Source: Okapia johnstoni
Lineage: Eukaryota > Chordata > Mammalia > Artiodactyla > Giraffidae
Length of the DNA: 64,000 nucleotides
NCBI GenBank assembly: GCA_024291935.2
Contig: CM044306.1
Coordinates: 3,482,501 to 3,546,500 of the forward strand
Direction: 5' to 3'
The position numbers and the translations under genes were made by a program. Shown piece after piece: positions 56,221 through 64,000 of the stretch. Under the pieces are notes generated by a model, which saw nothing but the letters and a program-made list of their open reading frames with translations, ran no database searches and was not told the DNA's origin. How positions within the stretch are numbered: the stretch's first letter is position 1; the number at the start of each line of letters is the position of its first letter.

Positions 56221-56424
56221 TTTAAAAATGACTTGGGATAGATAGGGAAGCTCTGCAGTGTTGAGTGTTTATTTAAAAAGAAGAGCGGTTAACGTTTCTA
56301 GGGTTCTCCTACACACAGCACCTCTGCCTCACATGTTCTCTCTGGGTACCCAGGACACCAGGGCACAAGCAGAAGAGCAGGGGCTCTTCATGATCCCAAT
56401 GAGCAGAAAAGAGATACAACACAG

Positions 56425-56590
56425 GGTGGTTCACAGTGTGGCCCAGAGACCACATTCTCATCGCCCTGTTAAAAATGCAGATTTCCTGGCCTCCACGATG
56501 CAGACAGATGGAACCAGACTCCCTGATGGAAGCTAGGTTTTAACCCTGCACTTTGAGGACTCCCAGGACACTGAGTTTCAGAAGCATAGG
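56425..56590 (+). mobile_element. MER5A-type hAT fragment
   Basis: 'gtggttcacagtgtggcccagagaccac' type terminal sequence at 56425-56452 and 'ctgttaaaaatgcagatttcctgg' at 56466-56489 match MER5A ('tctcaaagtgtggtc', 'ttgttagaaatgcagattctc'). The right half is weak, with 'ctgagtttcagaagcatagg' at its end. Confidence 0.65.
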
Positions 56591-56644
56591 ACTAGCAGAT
56601 TGGAGATTTTGACCTGGAGATCTCAGGGGAGTTTTTCCAACAGG

Positions 56645-56745
56645 CTACTTATTTCATGTTTAAGGAAGATGAAATTGAGATGCAAAGACTTTAAGGGACT
56701 TGTCCAGAGTCACATCAGCATCAGCAGCAAGTTGGTAAGAGATGT
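56645..56745 (-). mobile_element. MIR SINE fragment, antisense
   Basis: 'aaggaagatgaaattgagatgcaaagactttaagggacttgtccagagtcac' type sequence at 56662-56713 is the antisense MIR core ('gaggaaactgaggcacagagaggttaag..cttgcccaaggtcac'). Confidence 0.8.
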
Positions 56746-56846
56746 AAGAAGAAATATGTAACAAACTAGACATCAATGTACAATTAAAAATGACTAGAAA
56801 TGAAACCTAGATGTTCTGCCTTCTATTGCACTCTGTTCTTAAACAG

Positions 56847-57070
56847 CTTCCCAGCTGGCGCTAGTGGTAAAGAACTGGCCTCCCAATGCATGTGACTTAA
56901 GAGACACAGGTTCGATCCCTGGGTTGGGACAAGCCCCTAGACTAGGGCATGGCAACCCACTCCAGTATTCTTGCCTGGAGAATCCCATGGACAGAGGAGC
57001 TTGGCGGGCTACAGTCCATGGGGCCACAAAAGAGTCAGACATGAGTGAAGTGACTTAGCACACACGCAAT
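56847..57070 (+). mobile_element. Bov-tA SINE
   Basis: Sense Bov-tA: 'agcttcccagctggcgctag', B-box 'ggttcgatccc' at about 56910-56920, 'ggcaacccactccagtattc', and tail 'gaagtgacttagcacacacg'. Confidence 0.94.
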
Positions 57071-57103
57071 GAAACATTAAAATGCTTTGTTTTAGTAAAT
57101 TAA

Positions 57104-57240
57104 AGGGTTTCCCTGGTGACTCAAATGGTTAAGAATCTACTTGCAATGCAGAAGACCCGGGTCCGATCCTTGCTGAGTCAGGAAGATCTCCTGGAGAAGA
57201 GAGGCACAACCCATTCCAGTATTTTCACCTGGAGAATTCA
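57104..57240 (+). mobile_element. Bov-tA SINE, 3'-truncated
   Basis: Head and first part of the body (gggtttccctggtgactc, 'cccgggtccgatccttg', 'cattccagtattttcacctgg'); ends abruptly after 'ggagaattcagacc' at a T run. Loss of the 3' end is atypical and suggests deletion. Confidence 0.88.
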
Positions 57241-58616
57241 GACCATTTTTTTTTTTTAAGATGGAGATCTATTTTTTAATGTGGAGTGAGTGTTGTTAAA
57301 CGCTTAAAATATCTCTCTCAAGAAGGTAAAATTCAAGTGTCAGTTAAAAAAAAAAATTGCAGCTGTTATTCCTGGTAAAGACCAAAACTATTTTCACGTT
57401 TTCTCTGCTAACTGGACTAATTCCATAACCGGCCATCCTCTAATTATCGTTTTCCACGTCTCTGGAGAAGAGTTCTTTAAAAGCACACATGTATTCACAC
57501 ACCCTCACCAGCATGCAAGCACCCGCAAAAGCAAGAAAACAAAAAAAAACAAACTACAAGCCAAAAAAAAAAAAAAAAAAAAAGGCAAAGGCCAAATAAA
57601 AGCAACTCTTCTAATACAAATTTTTTAAAAAATCTGCTGATAAAAGAGTCTCACATATTACATTAAAGTATGACTACAAAATACAGTATAAACGTAAATG
57701 TCAAATGGCTTCATTTGAGTTGGCTTCTCAGGAACCTGAGAATATAGCGCTTTGGGGTCTGTATTGACTTTTGTTTACTTTTTAGAAAAAACTGTTGTAA
57801 ATTAAGATTCAAATTGTACTATCACAAAGGGTCTCTTGCCAGGCCATTTTGAGGGGCTAATTGTTTAAAATTGAGGTTATATGATAGTATCCTTGAAAAG
57901 AGAAGACCATTTTAAGCATTTAAAGTGTAATACAACAACATCCAAATTCAAAAATTTCAAACAGGTTTTGTTAAAACACCCTACTAACCAGACAATTCTC
58001 CCCCTCCTCCCTTTTTGATACCGTAATGGAATCCTATAGGTTGCTTTAACTGAAGATCTTCGATTTATTAGAGGAGGCACGTTTTCTTAATTCTTGGGGC
58101 AACGGTAACTTCATTTTCGTGTAAGCAGTAAGATTTATAAAATTAGTAAGGATTCAACAAAGAAACAACCCAGAGGTTGACAGACTAGCTAAGGTCCGTA
58201 GTTTTCTTTCCAACACTCAGTGGCATATACAACACTGCCTTCTAATGAATCTTTCAGTCTTCTTGAGGGACCTGTTCATTTGCTTTTAAGAAGTTTAATG
58301 ATTAATCTCCAGTCACTACTTATCCACTTGGTGACAACTGTTCGACTTGGTGACATCATGGGACATATATCTATTCTCTCCAGTGATGGATTTTTCTTTG
58401 TTGGTTGGCAAAGTTAGGAGTTCCCCCAGTGAAATCTGAAACTAACCGTGTACACAGAAGGTAAGTGGATCAAAGAGAGAGGTAGGTCACTACAGAGAGG
58501 TAGCTGGCAGGTTTAAGAAGCAGAAGAGCTTAAGATGAGGCTAGTCTGCAATAAAAGCAAGACAGGAGAGCTCCACACCCATCTGCCAAATCTTAAAAGG
58601 TTTTATAAAACCCTTA
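57241..58616. other. Unassigned sequence with A/T runs
   Basis: No mobile element recognised except T run 57247-57259 and A-rich tract 57541-57585. A third 'CGGCC..CTCTAATT' block lies at 57432-57448. No gene seen. Confidence 0.45.
57541..57585. repeat. A-rich tract
   Basis: Two A runs separated by 'caaactacaagcc'; the second exceeds 20 A. Confidence 0.9.
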
Positions 58617-58955
58617 CACTCCCCTGGTAGCTCAGCTGGTAAAGAATCTGCCTGCAATGCAGGAGACCCCGGTTCAATTCCTAGGTCAGGAAGTTCCCCT
58701 GGAGAAGGGGCAGGCTACCCATTCCAGTTATTCTTGGGTTTCCCTGGTGGCTCAGATGGTAAAGAATCTGCCCGCAATATGGGAGACTTGGGTTTGATCC
58801 CTGGGTTGGGTTAGGAAAATCCCCTGGAGGAGGGCATGGCAACCCACTCCAATATTCTTGCCTGGAAAATCCCATGGACAAAGGATCCTGGCAGGATACA
58901 GTCCATAGGATCACACAGAGTTGGATCCAACTGAGTGACTAAGCACACAGCACAT
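58617..58955 (+). mobile_element. Bov-tA SINE with partial 5' duplication
   Basis: A partial element (head to 'ccattccagttattcttgg', 58617-58736) is followed immediately by a complete Bov-tA (58737-58955). Same order as the antisense element at 33075-33384 in SINE orientation. Confidence 0.9.
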
Positions 58956-59391
58956 AAAATCCTTAACTGGGTTAAGTCTTGTATTCAGTCCACATGGTCT
59001 CAACTAGACATTCTTGGGAGTGACCAGATCTGAGACCACCCTTGGTTCTTCTTCCCAAACTCAGAGGTGACCTTACAGGGCTCCTGTTTCCTCTGACACA
59101 CAGTTAGTCACTGTCAGGGTAAAGGGCACACAAACGATGAGGAAGGTAGAGAAGGGATATGAGGTGTTTACAATCCTGCTTTTCTCCCTATAGAGGGTCT
59201 CTTAGGGTGGCTGTGTTCCTGATGGTCTGAGGACTCCTTCTTCCCCATGAAGCATCTTGTCCTGCACAACTGCCTCTCTTCCAGCCCCGGTAACATTTCC
59301 CTGACTCTCCTGCTGGCCCTGGAGGTTTGTGTTGGGGGCCCCCTCCTTGCAGCCACAGCATCAGAATTCGTTCCTTTGTAAGTAAACCCCA
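58956..59391. other. Unassigned sequence
   Basis: No gene or element recognised. Confidence 0.45.
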
Positions 59392-59565
59392 TGGGTGCGT
59401 GCTAAGTCGCTTCAGTCATGCACGATTCTTTGTAACCCCAAGGACTGTAGCCCACCAGGCTCCTCTGTCCATGGGATTTTTCTAGGCAAGAATACTGGAG
59501 TGGGGTGCCATTTTCTCCTCCAGGGGATCTTCCCAACCTAGGGAACAAACCTGAGTCTCTGTGCC
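59392..59565 (-). mobile_element. Bov-tA SINE, head-truncated, antisense
   Basis: 'gggtgcgtgctaagtcgcttc' to 'gaacaaacctgagtctctgtgcc'. The BovB-like part is complete, but the outer half of the tRNA-like head is absent. Confidence 0.9.
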
Positions 59566-59860
59566 TTCTGATTCCTGCCAGGACCCTTGGTTAACATTCA
59601 AAACAAGGACAAAAATGCATGAAGTATTTCAGGCAGTGATGACTTTTGTGTACTGTAATCAGTTATTTCATTGTCCGAAATTTTACAACAAAACCTTTAT
59701 ACATTTGCCAGCGAGAAAAACATATTATCTTGAAAAAAGTAGGGACTCTTCCAGACAGCCAGCAGTTTCATTCTCAGACACTCTAATCCCTAAATGAGCC
59801 CTCTCTTGGTTTGACCAGCTCTCTGTATGAGGACAGTAATCCCCTAACCCTTCTGTGTCA
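59566..59860. other. Unassigned sequence
   Basis: No gene or element recognised. Confidence 0.45.
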
Positions 59861-60398
59861 CAGTGAATATTCAGGACTGATTTCCTCTAGGATGGACTGG
59901 TTGGATCTCCTTGCAGTCCAAGGGACTCTCAAGAGTCTTCTCCAACACCACAGTTGAAAAGAATCAGTTCGTTGGCACTCAGTTTTCTTTATGGTCCAAA
60001 TCTCACATCCATACATGACTACTTGAAAAACCATAGCTTTGACTAGATGGACCTTTGCTGGTAAAGTAATGTCTCTGCTTTTTAACTGCTATCTAGGTTG
60101 ATCATAGCTTTTCTTCCAAGAAGTAAGCGTCTTTTAATTTCATGGCTGCAGTCACCATCTGCAGTGATTTTGGAGCCCCCAAAAATAAAGTCTGACAGTG
60201 TTTCCATTGTTTCCCCATCTATTTGTCATGAAGTGATGGAATCAGATGCCATGATCTTCATATTTAAATGTTGAGTTTTAAGCCAACTTTTTCACTCCCC
60301 TCTTTCACTTTGATCAAGAGGCTTTTTAGTTTCCCTTTGCTTTCTGCCATAAGGGTGGTGTCATCTGCATATATGAGGTTATTGATATTTCTTCAGGC
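59861..60398 (-). mobile_element. Outer BovB LINE, antisense, left part
   Basis: Antisense BovB lacking its last ~200 bp: begins inside the C-terminal coding region (agtgaatattcaggactg) and runs back to the segment encoding RYADD (catctgcatatatgagg, about 60364-60380). Interrupted at 60398 by a sense BovB and resumed at 61552. Confidence 0.93.
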
Positions 60399-60849
60399 CA
60401 CCTGACCTGCCTCCTGAGAAATCTGTATGCAGGTCAAGCAGCAACAGTTAGAACTGGACATGGAACAACAGACTGGTTTCAATTCGGGAAAGGAGTACAT
60501 CAAGGCTGTATATTGTCACCCTGCTTATTTAACTTATATGCAGAGTACATCATGAGAAATGCCGAGCTGGATGAAGCACAACCTGGAATCAGGACCACCA
60601 GGAGAAATATCAATAACCTCAGATATGCAGACGATACCATCCTTTTGGCAGAGAGCAAAGAGGAACTAAAGAGCCTCTTGATGAAAGTGAAAGAGGAGAG
60701 TGAAAAAGTTGGTTTGAAACTCAACATTCAGAAAACTAAGATCATGGCATCTGCTCCCACCACTTCATGGCAAATAGATGGGAAGACAATGGAAACAGTG
60801 AGATACTTTTTTTTTTCTGGGCCCCCAAATCACTGTAGATGGTGACTGC
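60399..60849 (+). mobile_element. Inner BovB LINE, left part
   Basis: Sense BovB inserted into an older antisense BovB. It starts at 'cacctgacctgcctcctg' and encodes QGCILSP and the catalytic LRYADD (YADD near 60624-60635). The frame fails near 60805-60820 at a T run. Target duplication gatatttcttcaggc (60384-60398) pairs with gatatttctccaggc (61552-61566), 14 of 15 identical. Confidence 0.95.
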
Positions 60850-60983
60850 TGCTGCTGCTGCTGCTAAGTTGCTTCAGTCGTGTCTGACTCTGTGCGAACC
60901 CATGGACTGCAGCCTACCAGGCTCCTCCGTCCATGGGATTTTCCAGGCAAGAGTACTGGAGTGGGTTGCCATTGCCTTCTCTG
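60850..60983 (-). mobile_element. Bov-A-type SINE inserted in the inner BovB
   Basis: Antisense BovB-derived SINE unit with a CTG run (tgctgctgctgctg), 'gttgcttcagtcgtgtctgac' and 'gttgccattgccttctct'. Flanked by a perfect 12-bp target duplication, gatggtgactgc, at 60838-60849 and 60984-60995. No tRNA head. Confidence 0.95.
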
Positions 60984-61551
60984 GATGGTGACTGCAGCCA
61001 TGAAATTAAAAGACACTTGCTCCTTAGAAGAAAAGCTATGACCAGTCTAGACAGCATATTAAAAAGCAGAGACATTACTTTGCCAACAAATGTCCATCTA
61101 GTCAAAGCTATGGTTTTTCCAGGAGTCATGTATGGATGTGAGAGTTGGACTATAACAAAAACTGGGCACCAAAGAATTGATGCTTTTGAACTGTGGTGTT
61201 CTAGAAGACTCTTGAGAGTCCTTTGGACTGCAAGGAGATCAATCAGTCCATCCTAAAGGAAATGAGTCCTGAATATTCATTAGAAGGACTGATGCTGAAG
61301 CTGAAACTCCAATACTTCGGCCACCTGATTTGAAGAACCAACTCATTGGAAAAGACCCTGATGCTGGGAAAGATTGAAGGCAGGAGGGGAAGGGGACGAC
61401 GGAGGATGAGATGGTTGGATGGCATCACCGACACGATGGACATGAGTTTGTGTAGGCTCAAGGGATTGGAGATGGACAGGGAAGCCTGGTATGTTGCAGT
61501 CCATGAGATCACAAAGAGTCAGACATGACTGAGTGATTGAACTGACTAACT
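60984..61551 (+). mobile_element. Inner BovB LINE, right part
   Basis: Continuation of the inner BovB after the Bov-A insertion. It encodes [14 protein letters not shown] and [22 protein letters not shown], has a frame break near 61235 and a stop near 61329, then the [15 protein letters not shown] segment. Ends 'gagtgattgaactgac' before the second target copy at 61552. Confidence 0.94.
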
Positions 61552-61712
61552 GATATTTCTCCAGGCAATCTTGATTCCAGCTTGGGATTCATCCAGCCTG
61601 GCATTTCACATAATGTACTCTACATATAAGTTAAATAGGCAGGGTGACAATATACAGCACTGTTGTACTCCTTTCCCAATTTTGAACCAGTCTGTTGCTC
61701 CACATTCAGTTC
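61552..61712 (-). mobile_element. Outer BovB LINE, antisense, right part
   Basis: Resumes the antisense BovB interrupted at 60398: 'caatcttgattccagcttggg', 'aatgtactctacatataag', 'gcagggtgacaatatacagc' and 'aaccagtctgttgctcc' follow in the expected order, then homology ends. Confidence 0.93.
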
Positions 61713-61835
61713 ACTTACCCCCAATTTTTCTGAAGTTACCAGTTCAAATGGAAGTTTGTGAATATTACTTAATATTTAATACTTAATATCTCATAGAATT
61801 ATAAGATACTTAAATACTTTGTATAGTAGTTTTTA

Positions 61836-62025
61836 TGGTGGTGGTTTAGTTACTAAGTCATGTTCAACTCTTGCAATCCCTTGGACTATACTGGAGTGGG
61901 TTGCCATTTTCCTCTCCAGGGGATCTTCCCGACCAAGGGATCGAACCCAGGTCTCCTGGATTGTAGGTGGTCTCTTGCATTGCTGGAAGATTCTTTACTG
62001 ACTGAGCTACCGGGGAACTTTTTCA
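61836..62025 (-). mobile_element. Bov-tA SINE, antisense
   Basis: Antisense Bov-tA with an internal deletion ('ccttggactata' joins directly to 'ctggagtgggttgcc'). B-box complement 'gggatcgaaccc' near 61938. A duplicated stretch 'ggtctcctggattgtaggtggtctcttgcattg' lies in the head region. Confidence 0.91.
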
Positions 62026-63084
62026 TAAGGGGACCTAATAGCAGGGTATGGTGATAGGATTAGTGCTTTGGATAAAGTTAGGGGTGAGTGGGGAGCAGGG
62101 AACTGAAACTTCAACACTTACAAATGCTATGCACTGTAATTCAGGCTTTACATATATTGCACTATCTAACAATATTTTGAAAGGTACGTATTAGTTCCAT
62201 TTTATAGATATTTGTCCAGTGTTTATGCTGGTAACTCTAATTCAAGTCTTTACACATTTTAGTATAGCAAACTGCTGTACTAATAATGTCAATTTATCTA
62301 GTGAACATCTTTTAATTTTTTTTTACATTCAAGCATGGTAACTTTTGTCAAATAAACAAATTTTGTTAATTTATATTGAGGAATGATACCAAATAGCAGA
62401 ATTTTCAGACACGGGGAAAAGAGGCTGCTTCATGTAAGAAGCCCAGATTATTAGGAGAATAAATGTTTGCCAAAAATCAGAGTTCTACAGCTCAAAGAAG
62501 GAAATGAGTAGTAAACCTTCCAAGGATGAACTAGTCATGTTTTCAACCTTTACTATGCTTTCTGGTCTACTCTTCAGAGCCCACAGCAGAAGCTCTAAAT
62601 GCCACTGGCACCCAAGCTGACTTGTCACCCTGAAACAGATCCCCAGGTTTAAAATATATATATATATATAGGTGTGACTCTCTCTGAGCAAGTTCAGGTC
62701 TGGGTTCATGACACCGACCTCCATGAACCACAGTCACCTCACTCTCTGGACACGGTCAGTGTTCAGTGTGTTTAAGGGATGTGTCTTTGGCCCTCCTGGG
62801 CAAGGCAGAGATGACCTCCCCCAAGGCTCTCACTCAGACAGGTATTTTTCTGACCCCCTCAATGGCCTCTGGATTGGGAGGTTGTTCTCTCAGCCCCTTC
62901 AAACTACTGGGTCATCAGCCTGCCCGATTTTGACTCACACTGCTACACACAGTCAGACAGACCCAGGAGACAAGAGATTCATTCTGGAGATTCATTCTCA
63001 CTCACTGAACAAGTGAGTCTCTAGACTCTAGAGTCTGGAGCCACACAGAAGTCCCCTGCAGATGCTCCCCATGTTCCAGGGGGC
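62026..63084. other. Unassigned sequence
   Basis: No gene or young element recognised. (TA)n run at 62651-62670. The open frame at 62708-63016 (102 codons) is without recognisable domain. A short duplication of 'gagattcattct' lies at 62975-63000 and a 14-bp palindrome at 63023-63036. Confidence 0.45.
62651..62670. repeat. (TA)n microsatellite
   Basis: About ten TA units. Confidence 0.9.
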
Positions 63085-63358
63085 CATCCTCACTCTCGTG
63101 AACTCCTAGCCGCAGAGTCAGCTCTGTGCATGAAGGAGCATCCAGGCATTGTAGCCCTAACCGTCCAATCCTACTCTCAGACCCTTCCCAGCTGAAGCCT
63201 TAGGTGCCATAGAGCTTCAGGAGAAGCAAGACAAGCCATCTCCACCGTGCCTTCTTCAAACTGCTGACCTGCATAATCGTTCAGTTGGTAAAATGGCTGG
63301 TTTATACCACGAAGCCTGGGGGCTTTTGTTTTAGAGCAACAGTCACTGGAATGGCGAG
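63085..63358 (+). mobile_element. MLT1-type LTR 3' part
   Basis: 'cttcccagctgaagccttagg', 'agaagcaagacaagccatctccaccgtgcc' type sequence near 63221-63250 and 'gcctgggggcttttgtttta...cagtcactgg' at 63317-63352 match MLT1 landmarks ('gtcttcccagctgaggccccag', 'agacaagccatccccactgtgcc', 'cactaagttttgggg'). Left boundary uncertain. Confidence 0.7.
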
Positions 63359-63374
63359 GAAGGTTTTAGGGCCC

Positions 63375-63520
63375 TGCCACTTAAACTGCAGTCCCAGGAC
63401 TGGCTATGTCAGCATCATCAGGAGTTAGTTAATAACGTGGAAACTCCAGCCTGTTTCTCGCCACTAAAACAGAACCTGCATTTTAACAAGATCCCCTAAG
63501 TAATCTGAATGCACATCAAA
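63375..63520 (+). mobile_element. MER5A-type hAT fragment
   Basis: 'aactgcagtcccaggactgg', 'cagcatcatcaggagttag', 'cctgcattttaacaagatcccc' (63475-63496) and 'tctgaatgcacatcaaagtg' match MER5A blocks in order. Confidence 0.8.
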
Positions 63521-63544
63521 GTGTCTTTCTCACCCTGTTCCAAT

Positions 63545-64000
63545 TTATTAAGCTAAGATGAACACACAGGAAGGTGCACACATCTTAAGTGACTATTTAC
63601 ACATGCCCAGATGAATATCTAGAACATTTCTATCATACCCGGAAAATTTCCACGTTTTTCGTGTGTCAAAAACTCTCTCCACTCCCTCCTAGAAATAACA
63701 ACTTTCCTTACTTCTATCATCATATGTTAATTTAGCTTCTTCTTGAATTTCATAAAGTTGGAATTGTTCATTATGAATAATTCATGCTGACTTGCTAATT
63801 TATGTTTGTTTCTGACTTCTTTTGGTGCAATAATATTTCTGAAATTTACTTATATTGTTGTGTGTATCCAGTGGCTTTTAATTTTAAAAAACTGCTGTGT
63901 AGTGATTCATCTAAACATACTATGCTTTTAATTGCATTTTCCTGTTGATGGATATTTGGTATTTCCTAGTTTGGGGCTTTTATGAATAAAGTGCTTTTGT
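63545..64000 (+). mobile_element. Old L1 3' UTR, runs off the window
   Basis: L1M-class 3' UTR: 'gaacacacaggaaggtgcac', 'tctagaacatttctatcatac', 'gaatttcataaagttggaatt', 'attttcctgttgatggatattt' and 'agtttggggcttttatgaataaagtgc' at 63969-63994, all in the expected order. Its 3' end lies beyond base 64000. Confidence 0.82.

Noticed and set aside
58617..58955. Two independent Bov-tA insertions
   Set aside because: The halves abut without target duplication and repeat the architecture at 33075-33384, so a single composite element is the better reading.
1..64000. CRISPR arrays, operons, bacterial-type promoters or plasmid features
   Set aside because: No regularly spaced repeats with unique spacers and no prokaryotic gene organisation. 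The content is wholly mammalian.

Overview
This window is nuclear DNA of a ruminant, most likely a bovid (cattle, sheep, goat or a relative). The evidence is the repeat content. It carries many Bov-tA/Bov-A SINEs (tRNA-Glu-like head joined to a BovB-derived tail), several CHR-type tRNA SINEs (the cetacean-hippo-ruminant family), and numerous pieces of the RTE-type LINE BovB. Older mammalian repeats lie between them: MIR, L2, L1 3' ends, MER5A-type hAT fragments and MLT1 LTRs. The species cannot be fixed from the sequence alone.

I find no host protein-coding gene, no convincing exon and no intact RNA gene. The only long open frames (432 and 348 codons) are reverse-transcriptase C-terminal pieces of two 5'-truncated BovB copies. 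Most other open frames of 60-140 codons are readings through SINEs, BovB antisense or simple repeats. The window is therefore intergenic or deep intronic.

Layout. 1-7 kb: Bov-tA, an antisense BovB end, an L1 3' UTR split by a Bov-tA, a second L1 piece, then a BovB copy (5047-6142) with a perfect 11-bp target-site duplication. 7-18 kb: scattered Bov-tA, a CHR SINE split by a BovB, a Bov-tA sitting between two diverged 65-bp direct repeats, and microsatellites. 18.8-24.5 kb: the second young BovB RT fragment, an L1 3' UTR, an antisense BovB end, a MIR, and an orphan BovB 5' UTR piece. 25-36.4 kb: Bov-tA, a tRNA-Ile-like relic, several MIRs, a CpG-rich patch, a duplicated-form Bov-tA and a perfect 18-bp hairpin. 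36.4-40.76 kb: a long stretch without lineage-specific SINEs or LINEs. 40.8-53.5 kb: CHR, BovB, Bov-tA, an LTR with promoter-like boxes, L2, MIR, MER5A and an MLT1 LTR. 55-62 kb: two elaborate nested clusters (CHR/BovB/Bov-tA, and BovB-in-BovB with a Bov-A inside the inner copy). 63-64 kb: MLT1, MER5A and an L1 that runs off the end.

Functionally the elements are linked by retrotransposition. BovB supplied the reverse transcriptase, and the BovB-derived 3' tail of Bov-tA/Bov-A is the accepted reason these SINEs could be copied by it. Nesting and target duplications let the insertions be ordered: MIR/L2/MER5A/MLT1/old L1 first, then CHR and older BovB, then younger BovB, Bov-A and Bov-tA. I found no CRISPR array, operon or previously undescribed system. 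The most unusual signals are structural: the hairpin at 33.92 kb, the nested clusters, the direct repeats around a SINE at 14 kb, and the SINE-poor interval.
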